Source: Rhodospirillales bacterium (lineage in GTDB: Bacteria; Pseudomonadota; Alphaproteobacteria; Rhodospirillales; Shumkoniaceae). From it: a DNA stretch of 57,624 bases. Of the stretch, positions 1 through 8,028 are shown piece by piece. Below the pieces are notes generated by a model, which saw only the letters and a list, made by a program, of their open reading frames with translations, was not told where the DNA came from and ran no database searches. How positions within the stretch are numbered: the first letter of the stretch is position 1; every line of letters starts with the position of its first letter. Made by a program: the position numbers and the translations under genes. The stretch spans positions 1 through 57,624 of the forward strand of contig JADHSV010000017.1 of assembly GCA_016776725.1 (NCBI GenBank), in the 5' to 3' direction.

Positions 1-37
1 CATGGAAGATATCGTCGGCGCCGAGTTGAAGCGTTAG
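1..37 (+). CDS. possible 3' end of a gene entering from the left edge
   Basis: One frame is open from the left edge and stops with TAG at 35-37; its last residues would read MEDIVGAELKR. Only about a dozen codons are visible, so no family can be named. The stop falls exactly where the structured repeat 35-297 begins, which fits a repeat sitting right behind a gene. A second frame is also open past this point, so the reading is uncertain. Confidence 0.3.
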   Translation, partial: MEDIVGAELKR

Positions 38-297
38 AGCATGTTTCCCTCATTCGGATTCACTGAGATCGCATCACCGGCCCTCCCGATAGGAGAGGAT
101 GCGCTGGTGATGCGGGGCATCATCAAGCTTTCTCGACGACGCGGGAGGACCGGTGATGCGACCGCGGGCGCCGTATCCGGCCCGCTGAGCTGCGTCAGGC
201 AACGCTTGCGATGCGCCCGCATCGCGGCCCGTTTCCTTCCTTGTCAGCAGACCGGATATGGCGTCTCAGTGGTTCCGAATGAGGGAAACATGCTCTA
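35..297. repeat. structured intergenic element with 34-bp terminal inverted repeats and a three-way-junction fold
   Basis: Bases 35-68 are the reverse complement of 264-297 except for two positions (59-60 against 272-273), giving an almost perfect 34-bp outer stem with ends reading TAGAGCATGTTTCCCTC. Inside, 69-87 pairs with 143-161 (19 bp, one mismatch) and 169-180 pairs with 252-263 (12 bp, one mismatch). Arm one starts at the base after the outer stem and arm two ends at the base before its return strand, so the whole element folds as a three-way junction. Arm one carries a hairpin at 108-122. The layout resembles MITE-like or mosaic intergenic repeats of alphaproteobacteria. No transposase and no second copy lie in the window. 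Confidence 0.75.
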
Positions 298-314
298 AAC
301 GGGGGAACGAAGCC

Positions 315-1175
315 ATGAAGCTGGGAGTCATTACCGACGGCATTAGCCGCGATTTCGAGCACGCGCTCAAGGTCATGAAGGGGTTCGGCCTTGAGTACGC
401 CGAACTGCAATTCCTGTGGGACAAGGAAATCGGCGATCTGGACGCCGATCAGCGCAAAAAGGCCTTGGACCTGATTAAGGACTACGACGTCAAGGTGTCA
501 TGCATTACCCGGCACGTTTTTGCGAACCTCACGATGGCCGCCGAACCCGGGGACGAAGCGCACACCGCGCATATGGAAGGTTTGCAGCGCTGCATCGATA
601 TGGCCCATGAAGTCGGTTCCCCCCTTGTGCGCATCATGAGCGGCAAGAAGGAAATGATCCTGTGGGGCAGCCACGGCGCCGAAAAATGGAACGTCGCCAA
701 CGGCGCATGGGATTCCCTGCTGAGAATAGTCGAGCCCGCCATCCGTCTGGCCGAGAAAGAGGACGTCCAGCTTGTCGTCGAAACCGGCAACGGTAACATG
801 ATCAATTCCGCCTGGACGGCCCGCAGGTTAATCGACGATCTGGGGTCGGACCGCCTGAAGGTGATCTGGGATCCGGCCAACGCGTGCTTCTGTCACGAGC
901 GCATGTGGCCCGACGGGTACGAAACGCTAAAGGGCGGCTACTTAGGCCACGTTCACATCAAGGACGTTCAGGTCAATACGCCGCAGGCCACCCTTGAAGT
1001 GCGCGAAATGGGCAAGGGCCAGCTGGCCGATCTGTTCCAGCCCACCGCCGACGCCCTGCGCGCCGACGGCTACGACGGCGTGATCTCGCTGGAAAGCGTG
1101 TATCACCCCGGCAACGGCAATTTCGAGGACGGCTTCCGCGCATGCATCGGGAAGTTCAAGGAAATTTTCGGCTGA
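315..1175 (+). CDS. sugar phosphate isomerase/epimerase (xylose-isomerase-like TIM barrel)
   Basis: This 286-residue protein belongs to the AP-endonuclease-2/xylose-isomerase-like TIM-barrel family, whose members isomerise or epimerise sugars, inositols or keto acids. The expected metal-ligand segments are visible: VVETGNGN, WDPANACF, HVHIKD and a late SLES glutamate. The ATG at 315 is chosen over the more upstream in-frame start at 258 because homology begins at MKLGVITDG and the upstream stretch overlaps the inverted repeat. It is a single gene facing the end of the leftward tct operon. The substrate cannot be read from sequence; a link to the acid-catabolism genes beyond it is possible but unproven. 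Confidence 0.85.
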   Translation: MKLGVITDGISRDFEHALKVMKGFGLEYAELQFLWDKEIGDLDADQRKKALDLIKDYDVKVSCITRHVFANLTMAAEPGDEAHTAHMEGLQRCIDMAHEVGSPLVRIMSGKKEMILWGSHGAEKWNVANGAWDSLLRIVEPAIRLAEKEDVQLVVETGNGNMINSAWTARRLIDDLGSDRLKVIWDPANACFCHERMWPDGYETLKGGYLGHVHIKDVQVNTPQATLEVREMGKGQLADLFQPTADALRADGYDGVISLESVYHPGNGNFEDGFRACIGKFKEIFG

Positions 1176-1208
1176 TCTTTTCCTGGCTTGCTAAAAAGTC
1201 GTCGTGTC

Positions 1209-2270
1209 CTACGCGAGTGAAAGCGGATGCCGGATGCCTGCGGTGTCCGCTTCCTTGTTCAGGGTCTCGACGATATCACCCGTAAGCGGAATTCCGTCTG
1301 CCAACCGCCGTTCATGTTCACGCGCTTCGGGTTCGCCGGGCATGAGGATTTCATCAAATCCTTCCGCTCTTGGGCAGGCCTTGACCCGCTCCACCAGCGT
1401 ATCCATGCGCTCGCGGTACTCGGCCATGGGCATAAAGAGATCGGGCTTGATGGCCATGAGGAAGTGCCCCGCGTTTTGCGGGCCCGAGAAATCCAGATGC
1501 GGATTAACGACGTCTCCGGCAAAGGCCGCGCCCGTGAAAACGCCGCTAAACACGTCCATCAACATGGAAAGGGCCGCGCCCTTGTGTCCCCCGAAGGGCA
1601 GGCAAACGCCCTTGAAGGCTTCCATGGCATCGGTCGTCGGACGTCCTTCCAAATCAATCGCCAATCCCTCGGGGATCGGATCGCCTCGTTGTGCCGCCAG
1701 TCGGATCTTGCCTCGCGCGATCACCGTCATGGCCATGTCCAGAACGTAGGGGCCCAGCTTGCCGCCGGGCGCGCCCGCCGCCATGGGGGCCGCGCCCAGA
1801 AACTTGGACCGTCCGCCCCATACCGGCAATGCGGGCGAGGAGTTGGTGAATACCAACGAGATCATGTCGGCTTCAATAGCCTGCAAAACATAGAGCGCCG
1901 CCATGCCGAAATGGGTGCTGTGCTTGACCGCGACCAGCCCCAGCCCGAAGCCGCGGGCCATGTCGATGGCTTCCTCCATGGCCCGGTGCGCGACCGGAAA
2001 CCCCATTCCGCGATCGCCATCAACCGAGGCCGCGACCGGCGTGACGCGCTCAACCGCGATGTTGGGCGTGGGGTTGACCAATCCCCGTCGCAACCGTTCA
2101 CAATAGGTTGGAATGCGCGAGACCCCGTGCGAGGACAGGCCGCGAAGATCGGCCTCGACCAACCCGTCTGCCACCAGTTTGGCATGGGCGTCGGGAAGCC
2201 CAAGGGTCACAAAACACTCAGCCGTGAAGCGGCGCAACTCGTCGGCCGAATATAGAAACTCGCCCGTCAT
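1209..2270 (-). CDS. malate/L-lactate dehydrogenase family oxidoreductase (Ldh2)
   Basis: This 353-residue cytosolic NAD(P)-dependent oxidoreductase is of the Ldh2/malate dehydrogenase type (also called YlbC/YiaK), unrelated to Rossmann-fold lactate dehydrogenases. The family signature around the catalytic histidine (LRGLSSHGVSRI) is present, as are KHSTHFGMAALY and LPFGGHKGAALSMLMD. Length is typical. It is the last gene of a leftward operon and starts 3 bp after the lyase stop. Family members reduce 2-oxo acids or oxidise 2-hydroxy acids; in this context it probably handles a product of the neighbouring lyase. The exact substrate is unknown. Confidence 0.88.
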   Translation of the reverse strand: MTGEFLYSADELRRFTAECFVTLGLPDAHAKLVADGLVEADLRGLSSHGVSRIPTYCERLRRGLVNPTPNIAVERVTPVAASVDGDRGMGFPVAHRAMEEAIDMARGFGLGLVAVKHSTHFGMAALYVLQAIEADMISLVFTNSSPALPVWGGRSKFLGAAPMAAGAPGGKLGPYVLDMAMTVIARGKIRLAAQRGDPIPEGLAIDLEGRPTTDAMEAFKGVCLPFGGHKGAALSMLMDVFSGVFTGAAFAGDVVNPHLDFSGPQNAGHFLMAIKPDLFMPMAEYRERMDTLVERVKACPRAEGFDEILMPGEPEAREHERRLADGIPLTGDIVETLNKEADTAGIRHPLSLA

Positions 2271-2273
2271 TTT

Positions 2274-3173
2274 CTAGGGTGCCACGCTTTTGATAACGGT
2301 GCCGTCCAGGTCTTCGTAGTCGCCGTATTTGATGACCTCGTACAGGCGCTTGCGGGTTTGCATGCGCCCCAGTTGCGGCTCGGTGGTGCCGTCGGCGGCC
2401 AACTGGGCGTAGAAGCTTTCCATGGCGCGGGCCGAGATGCGCAACGACGATACCGGCCAGATCACCATCGCATACCCCATTTCCGCCAGCCGGTCAGCGT
2501 CCAGCGCTGGCGATCTCCCGAACTCGGTCATGTTGGCCAGCAACGGGCAATCCAGCGCTTTCGCCACATTGGCAAAATCGTCAGCCGACGTCAGGGCCTC
2601 GGGGAAGATGGCGTCGGCGCCTGCTTCCATATAAAGGTTTGCGCGCCGAACCAGACCGTCCAGCCCTTCGTCGGCGAACGCGTCCGTCCGGGCAATGATG
2701 CGCAAATGGGTGCACGCCGCCGCCGCCGCCGCGATTTTGGCGGCCATTTGTTCGGGCGGCACCAGGGTCTTGTCGTTCAGGTGTCCGCATTTCTTGGGCA
2801 GCACCTGATCCTCGATTTGAACGGCCGCTGCGCCCGCCTGCTCCAGTTCGCGCACCAGCCGCATGGCATTCAGCGCCTCGCCGTACCCGGTATCGCCGTC
2901 GGCCAGAATGGGAAGCCCGGTGGCCCGCGCGATCGAGCGGGTGACCATGCACAGTTCCTCAAGGGTCAGAATGCCCAGGTCCGGCAGGCCCATACTGGCA
3001 CTAACGGAAGCGCCCGATATGTAAAGTGCCTCGAAGCCCGCGTCCTGCGCCAGCAACCCGGCCATGGCGTTGTGCGCGCCGGGAATGCGCAAAATTTCGT
3101 CGCGGGCCATCAATGCGGCAAATCGGTCACCGGCAGGGATCGACGGGACATCGTTGCTTTGCAGCCAGGTCAT
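2274..3173 (-). CDS. isocitrate lyase/PEP mutase superfamily lyase
   Basis: This 299-residue protein is a short member of the isocitrate lyase/phosphoenolpyruvate mutase superfamily, which splits or rearranges 2-hydroxy or 2-oxo dicarboxylates with Mg2+. The hallmark loop KKCGHLND, Mg-binding DGDTGYGE and QIEDQ are all visible. The KKCGH form favours a lyase (methylisocitrate, dimethylmalate or oxaloacetate-type) over a true PEP mutase. It overlaps the upstream binding-protein gene by 4 bp and is followed after 3 bp by the dehydrogenase, so the enzymes are co-translated with the two-component system. Which acid is cleaved cannot be decided from sequence alone. Confidence 0.88.
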   Translation of the reverse strand: MTWLQSNDVPSIPAGDRFAALMARDEILRIPGAHNAMAGLLAQDAGFEALYISGASVSASMGLPDLGILTLEELCMVTRSIARATGLPILADGDTGYGEALNAMRLVRELEQAGAAAVQIEDQVLPKKCGHLNDKTLVPPEQMAAKIAAAAAACTHLRIIARTDAFADEGLDGLVRRANLYMEAGADAIFPEALTSADDFANVAKALDCPLLANMTEFGRSPALDADRLAEMGYAMVIWPVSSLRISARAMESFYAQLAADGTTEPQLGRMQTRKRLYEVIKYGDYEDLDGTVIKSVAP

Positions 3174-4255
3174 TTTTGTTCTCCTCCCTTGGTGCCGATG
3201 GTGCGGTTCCAGTCCAAAAGGAACCGGCGGCGGTTAAGCTTGTCAAGGGTCACCAGCAATCCGGTTCCCAGCCGGATGGGGCGCAACGGTCCCGTTGCCG
3301 CCTTGCGAAGTGCATGGGCCGTTGCCGGTCCCTGCAATTGTGGATGGATGGCGTACAGGTGCGACTTGCCGGCCAGAACTTTCTGACCGCCCAGCGACAG
3401 AAGGTAGTTCAGGAACGACCGCGCCGTCTGTTCATTGGGCGCGTCGCGATGAATGAAGGCGACCCTGGACATGACCAGCGTGTAGTCGGCGGGAAGCACC
3501 ATGGCCAGATCGGCTCCCTGTGTAATGCGCAGGCGCGTGTATGATCCAAGAACGTTGTGGCCGATCAGCAATTCACCCTTTTCAACGGCGTCCAACACCT
3601 CGCCGGTGGTGTTGGCAAGGTAGATGTCGTTGCGCCCGAAACTCTCCAGCAGGCGGCCATAGGTGTGGGCCTGCAGGGCGTCCTGTGTTGCAAAAAGGTA
3701 TCCGACCCCGCTTTTGGTGATGTCGTAGGACCCCACTTTTGATCGGTAGGTGTCGGCCTTTTCGCGAAGAAGGCGGATCAGATCGAAGCGGGTCGCGGGC
3801 ACATCCTCGGCGGCAAGGATCTTCGGATTGTAGACGATGACGATGGGCTCGAAGGTGAATCCGAAAGCCTCGTTGCGCCAGTTTGCCCATTGCGGAAGAT
3901 TGGCCGTTTGCGGCGATTCGTGACGTTGCGCGAACCCGTCGTTGACCAGTTTGAACTGCATGTCCATGGCCGCGCTGATGACCATATCCGGGCGGCGGCC
4001 GTTGAGGGGCTTGTCGTTGCGGACCAGATCATACAGATCGGCCGACAGAACCTCGAAATACTCCACCGCCGTTCCCGGATTTTCCTTCTGGTAGTGTTCG
4101 ATCACCGGGGCCATGGCCACCAGATCGGTGCTGCCGAAAACGACCAGCCGCTCCGTTTGCGCGTCAAGGGCGGGGAACTGGGTCTCGACGGTGGTTTCGC
4201 CAAGAGCGGAAGGCGAAACCAGCAGCAGCGCAATCAGAACAATCAGGCGCATCAC
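3170..4255 (-). CDS. periplasmic substrate-binding protein embedded in the tctDE operon
   Basis: This 361-residue protein begins with a signal peptide (MMRLIVLIALLLVSPSALG) and then reads as an extracellular binding protein of the iron/thiamine/anion type, with the opening LVVFGSTDLVAMAPVIEHY and later GFTFEPIVIVYNP. No ABC permease or ATPase gene lies next to it. It overlaps the kinase gene by 4 bp upstream and the lyase gene by 4 bp downstream. The likely job, inferred from placement, is as a periplasmic ligand-sensing partner of the kinase rather than a transport component. It is a different family from the Bug-type TctC encoded divergently. Confidence 0.8.
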   Translation of the reverse strand: MMRLIVLIALLLVSPSALGETTVETQFPALDAQTERLVVFGSTDLVAMAPVIEHYQKENPGTAVEYFEVLSADLYDLVRNDKPLNGRRPDMVISAAMDMQFKLVNDGFAQRHESPQTANLPQWANWRNEAFGFTFEPIVIVYNPKILAAEDVPATRFDLIRLLREKADTYRSKVGSYDITKSGVGYLFATQDALQAHTYGRLLESFGRNDIYLANTTGEVLDAVEKGELLIGHNVLGSYTRLRITQGADLAMVLPADYTLVMSRVAFIHRDAPNEQTARSFLNYLLSLGGQKVLAGKSHLYAIHPQLQGPATAHALRKAATGPLRPIRLGTGLLVTLDKLNRRRFLLDWNRTIGTKGGEQK

Positions 4256-5667
4256 GAACCCTTTCCGTCGGCCTTGTGAATTTCCAGACGTACGATCAAT
4301 CCTCCGCCCGGCCGGTCCAGTAACGAGACCGCACCGTGGGTATCGGCGACGGCCTGCACGATGGCGAGGCCCAACCCCGAACCTTCGCCGCCGAGATCGG
4401 CCCGCCCGGCGCGGCGAAACCGCTCGAACGCATTGATTTTTTGGTCATCCGGGATGCCCGGCCCGTGATCGCAGATATCGACCACCGCCATACCGTTCTT
4501 CGCGTTTCCGCGCAGCGAAATATCGACGGTTGATCCCTCGGGCCCGAATTTCACGGCGTTTTCGATCAGGTTCTTCAAGGCTTCACGCAAGCCGACGCGG
4601 TCGCCCGAAACCGTAAGATCGTCCCCGACGTCGTCGATGTGAAACTCGATGCTGCGGCTTTGGGCCGAATATTCGGCTTCGGCAAGAACGCGGGACAAAA
4701 CGTCGCGCAAATCGACCTGTTGCTGGGGGACGGCTCCGGCGCGATGCAAGACCATGGCATGGCTCAGAAGCTGGTTGGTCAGGCGGCTGGTCAGGGTGGC
4801 GTTGCGTTGCGCCTTGGCCAGCATGTCGCGCAAGGCTTCGGGGTCTTTTTCATCGGTGGCCAGTTCGATCTGCGCGCGCAGGCTGGATAGCGGCGTACGA
4901 ATTTGGTGAGCCGCGCCCGCGATAAAGGTCTGCATCTGATCGAAACTGTCTTCCAGGCGCTCCAGAAAGTGATTGATAGCCACAACGAAGGGCCTGACCT
5001 CTCGGGGCACCGCCGTTTTCAGGGGCTTCAGTTCGGTGGGCGAACGTTTGGCCAGATCGCGCTCGATGGACGCCAACGGCTTTAACGCCAGTTTGATGCC
5101 GAACCAGCTGAACAAAAGCGCCAGAATCATAAACAGCAAAATCGGCGTCAGCGCGCCGAAGGTAATTTCGCGCGCCAGCTCGCCGCGTTCGATGCGCGAT
5201 TGGCCGACCTGAACGACGGCCCAGCCCTGAACCCCGGGCTCCGCCAAAAAACGCCCGAGAACGACGAAGCGCATGGTTTCGCCGCGGTACTCGGCATCAA
5301 AATACGTGGGCTCGGTCGAGGTGACCGGTGTGGCGGGCAGGGGCAAATCCTCGTATCCGGTCAGGGTTTCGCCGGTGGGGGAGATCACGCGGTAAAATGC
5401 CCGGTCGCGCGGCGCAAGGGACAAAATTTCCAGCGACGAATAGGGAATATCGACCACCAGCTGGTCGTCGGTCGTATAGACCTGATCGGCAATGGCCAGG
5501 GCGGAAGCCGTCAGAATTCGGTCAAAGGCTTCGTCGGCGGCGCGCAAACCATACTGCCGTGCGGCGAAGAAAAGCGCCACCGTGGCGACCACGACCGCGG
5601 CCAGAATGATCAACATCAAACGCCTGCGCAGGGAATAGTCGGACTTAATTTTCCAGTTCGGCCACAT
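4252..5667 (-). CDS. tctE: TctE-type sensor histidine kinase
   Basis: This 471-residue inner-membrane kinase has a transmembrane helix at about 16-35, a periplasmic sensor region to about 165 and a second helix at about 170-190. The phospho-acceptor motif AHQIRTPL (His254) follows, then N-box NLIENAVKF, DHGPGIP and GSGLGLAI ATP-binding boxes. The ATG at 5667 is chosen because GGAATGGGG precedes it; longer in-frame starts run deep into the regulator gene. It overlaps tctD by 23 bp and the binding-protein gene by 4 bp. Known TctE proteins control tricarboxylate uptake; here the divergent tctCBA operon is the obvious target. Confidence 0.9.
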   Translation of the reverse strand: MWPNWKIKSDYSLRRRLMLIILAAVVVATVALFFAARQYGLRAADEAFDRILTASALAIADQVYTTDDQLVVDIPYSSLEILSLAPRDRAFYRVISPTGETLTGYEDLPLPATPVTSTEPTYFDAEYRGETMRFVVLGRFLAEPGVQGWAVVQVGQSRIERGELAREITFGALTPILLFMILALLFSWFGIKLALKPLASIERDLAKRSPTELKPLKTAVPREVRPFVVAINHFLERLEDSFDQMQTFIAGAAHQIRTPLSSLRAQIELATDEKDPEALRDMLAKAQRNATLTSRLTNQLLSHAMVLHRAGAVPQQQVDLRDVLSRVLAEAEYSAQSRSIEFHIDDVGDDLTVSGDRVGLREALKNLIENAVKFGPEGSTVDISLRGNAKNGMAVVDICDHGPGIPDDQKINAFERFRRAGRADLGGEGSGLGLAIVQAVADTHGAVSLLDRPGGGLIVRLEIHKADGKGS

Positions 5668-6313
5668 ACCCCATTCCGCGCACGGTTCGGATCGATACCG
5701 ACGCGCCCTCGAGTTTTTTGCGAAGCCTTGCCACGTACAGTTCGATGGCGTTCGGCCCCGGCGAGTCATCGAAACCGTATAGCTGCTCGACGATTTCCTC
5801 CTTGGTCAGAATGCGGTCGATGTTTCCCAGGAAAATTTCAAGAACCCGGAACTCGCGGTTGGGCAGGATAATGGTGCGTTCATCCACCGAAACCATGCCC
5901 TTGGAGCGGTCGAAAACGGTATTTCCGTGCACGGTCACGCTAGACGAATAGCCCTGTTTTCGGCGCAGCAGGGCCCGCGCGCGGGCCTCCAGTTCGCGAA
6001 AATCAAAGGGTTTGACCACGTAATCGTCGGCGCCGACGTCCAGCGCCGAGACCCTGTCGTCGATTTCCGAGCGCGCCGTCAGAACCAGAACGGGCGTCGT
6101 GTCCTTTTTCTTGCGCATTTCCTTCAGGACGGAAAAGCCGTCCTTGCCAGGAAGATTGATGTCCAGAACCATCAGGTCGTATTGCTGAAGGTCCAGGAAC
6201 TCCTCGGCATCTTCGCCGGTGATCGCATGATCAAGCGAATGTCCGGCGCGCTGAAATCGCCGGATAATGGCCTCGGCCAGATCCACGGCATCCTCGACGA
6301 CCAGTATGCGCAT
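5645..6313 (-). CDS. tctD: TctD-type OmpR-family response regulator
   Basis: This 222-residue regulator has a receiver domain (phospho-acceptor Asp51 in MVLDINLPGKDG, VKPFDF lysine loop) and a C-terminal winged-helix domain (IELYVARLRKKLEGA, TVRGMGYVAELEN). Translation is taken from the ATG at 6313 (MRILVVEDAVDL), since the receiver fold begins there and the 12 extra upstream residues have no counterpart. It is the first gene of the leftward operon and is divergent from tctC. The 174-bp divergent region holds an 11-bp tandem repeat at 6377-6398 that suits an OmpR-type dimer. Confidence 0.92.
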   Translation of the reverse strand: MRILVVEDAVDLAEAIIRRFQRAGHSLDHAITGEDAEEFLDLQQYDLMVLDINLPGKDGFSVLKEMRKKKDTTPVLVLTARSEIDDRVSALDVGADDYVVKPFDFRELEARARALLRRKQGYSSSVTVHGNTVFDRSKGMVSVDERTIILPNREFRVLEIFLGNIDRILTKEEIVEQLYGFDDSPGPNAIELYVARLRKKLEGASVSIRTVRGMGYVAELEN

Positions 6314-6376
6314 GACCCAAATTCTCCCCCGAAAAACCCGAACGGCCAATCACCTAGTTGATATTGGTTCGCACGA

Positions 6377-6398
6377 TGACAGGTTCGTGACAGGTTCA
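6377..6398. promoter_or_regulatory. candidate TctD operator: tandem 11-bp direct repeats
   Basis: Two abutting copies of TGACAGGTTC(G/A) lie at 6377-6387 and 6388-6398, between divergent tctD and tctC. A further GGTTC occurs at 6366-6370. Head-to-tail repeats with an 11-bp period are the classic layout for OmpR-family regulators. Assignment to TctD is by position only. Confidence 0.55.
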
Positions 6399-6487
6399 TT
6401 TGGTAGATATCTTGTCATGAAGTTCGCCACCTACAAACAAAGAACGCGAACATCTGGGAAATTCAACAAAAACAGGGAGTGCTCAAC

Positions 6488-7465
6488 ATGAAGAAATCTA
6501 TCACTTCGTTGGCGGCCTTCGCGACAGCGTTTGCCATCGCGGGTTCCGCTTCGGCATTCGACCCCAGCAACGTAGAATGCATCGCGCCCGCCAATCCCGG
6601 CGGCGGATGGGATTTTACCTGCCGTTCCGTCGGCAAAATTCTTTATGACCTCAAGCTGGTTCCGGAACCGGTCAAGGTGACCAACATGCCGGGCGGCGGC
6701 GGCGGCGTTGCCTTCGGTTACACCATCGCCAAACGCGGCAAGGACGCCAACCTGCTGGTCGCAGCCAGCACGGCCACGACCAGCCGTCTGGCCACCAACC
6801 AGTACGCCGGATTGCAAGCCAATCAGGTTCGCTGGGTGGCTTCGCTGGGCGCCGACTTCGGCGTCATCGCGGTCAACAAGGATTCCCCCTACAAAAACCT
6901 GAAAGACCTGATGGCTGCCATTAAGGCCAATCCGTCCAAGGTGGCGTTCGGCGGCGGCAGTTCCGTCGGCGGGTGGGACCATCTGAAGATCCTCATCGTC
7001 GCCAAGGCTGCGGGCATCGCGGACGCCAAGTCGGTGAAGTATGTGTCGTTCAATAGCGGCGGCGCAGCGCTTACCCAACTTCTGGGCAACCACGTACAGG
7101 CCGTAACCGGCGATATCTCCGAGATCAAGGGCCAACTGGCGGCTGGCAAAATCCGCGCTCTTGCCGTTCTGTCGCCCGAACGTCTGCCGACCGATCCCAG
7201 CATCCCGACCGCCAAGGAGCAAGGCTTTGATGCCATCGGCGCCAACTGGCGCGGTTTCTACCTGCCCAAGGGTGTTTCGGACGATGTTCATGCATCGTGG
7301 GGAGCCATTCTGGAGAAGCTCTACAAATCCGACGACTGGAAAAAGGCCATGGAAGCCAATGGTCTGGCCCCGTTCTACAATGGCGGGCCAATGTTCGACG
7401 ATTTCGTGAGCCAGAATATCGCCGATGTCAAACAGCTGTCCATGGACGTCGGACTTCTGAAATAG
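6488..7465 (+). CDS. tctC: TctC tricarboxylate-binding protein (Bug family)
   Basis: This 325-residue periplasmic receptor of a tripartite tricarboxylate transporter has a signal peptide ending near ASAF and the Bug-family opening CIAPANPGGGWDFTCR. NMPGGGGGVAFGY and the late PTAKEQGFD segment are also typical. The ATG at 6488 is preferred over an in-frame GTG at 6479 because GGGAG precedes it at good spacing and the lysines of the signal peptide follow directly. It leads the operon with tctB, tctA and an MmgE/PrpD gene. A GC-rich hairpin sits just after its stop. The ligand may be citrate-like, but Bug proteins bind many carboxylates. Confidence 0.92.
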   Translation: MKKSITSLAAFATAFAIAGSASAFDPSNVECIAPANPGGGWDFTCRSVGKILYDLKLVPEPVKVTNMPGGGGGVAFGYTIAKRGKDANLLVAASTATTSRLATNQYAGLQANQVRWVASLGADFGVIAVNKDSPYKNLKDLMAAIKANPSKVAFGGGSSVGGWDHLKILIVAKAAGIADAKSVKYVSFNSGGAALTQLLGNHVQAVTGDISEIKGQLAAGKIRALAVLSPERLPTDPSIPTAKEQGFDAIGANWRGFYLPKGVSDDVHASWGAILEKLYKSDDWKKAMEANGLAPFYNGGPMFDDFVSQNIADVKQLSMDVGLLK

Positions 7466-7488
7466 AAACGTAAATAGTTGCCGGATTG

Positions 7489-7519
7489 ATGGCCGGCGGG
7501 TGTTTTGCCCGCCGGCCAT
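7489..7519 (+). terminator. 12-bp GC-rich hairpin between tctC and tctB
   Basis: Bases 7489-7500 (ATGGCCGGCGGG) are perfectly complementary to 7508-7519 with a 7-nt loop (TGTTTTG), followed by only a short TATTT run. It can act as a partial terminator or as a 3'-end stabiliser that raises binding-protein mRNA over the permease genes. Confidence 0.7.
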
Positions 7520-7591
7520 TATTTCCGGTTTCACCGCATTTCGGGTTAAAATACCGCCCGGTTCAAAACGTGGTGCATTGGGGGTGGGCTC

Positions 7592-8026
7592 GTGACCGAC
7601 CGAATTACCGGAACGCTTCTTCTTCTTCTGGCGATCGCTTACGGCGTTGCCGGTAGTCGCTTTGAAAGCAATTTCATATCCGATCCGTTGGGGCCGAATG
7701 CTTTTCCCGTGATGTTGGCATCGGCGCTGGGCCTGTTCAGCCTGTATTTGCTGTTTCGCCCGGACCCCGAACCCGAATGGCCCAGCGCCGTCTCGTGGCG
7801 ACGCCAGGGCGTGGCGCTGGCCGCGCTGATCATCTACGGGTTTGTTCTGGAGTTCGTTGGTTTCATCCTCAGTTCCATTGTGCTGGTTGGTTTCCTTTCT
7901 CAGATGCTGGGGGCCGACCGCCGCTACATGATCGGCACCGGTATCGGCGCCAGCATTGTTCTTTATTTTCTTTTCAATAACTTCCTCGGCCTGCCCCTTC
8001 CGGCCGGTGAGATCTTCGGAGGTTAA
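7592..8026 (+). CDS. tctB: TctB small membrane subunit of the tricarboxylate transporter
   Basis: This 144-residue protein has four predicted membrane helices (about 5-22, 35-52, 70-95 and 110-130) and the TctB-type motif FISDPLGPNAFPVMLA. It starts with GTG at 7592 behind GGGGTGGG. It is the small, poorly conserved subunit that accompanies the large TctA channel in the inner membrane. tctA begins 2 bp after its stop, so the two are translated together. Sequence and context agree; nothing unusual was seen. Confidence 0.9.
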   Translation: MTDRITGTLLLLLAIAYGVAGSRFESNFISDPLGPNAFPVMLASALGLFSLYLLFRPDPEPEWPSAVSWRRQGVALAALIIYGFVLEFVGFILSSIVLVGFLSQMLGADRRYMIGTGIGASIVLYFLFNNFLGLPLPAGEIFGG

Positions 8027-8028
8027 CG

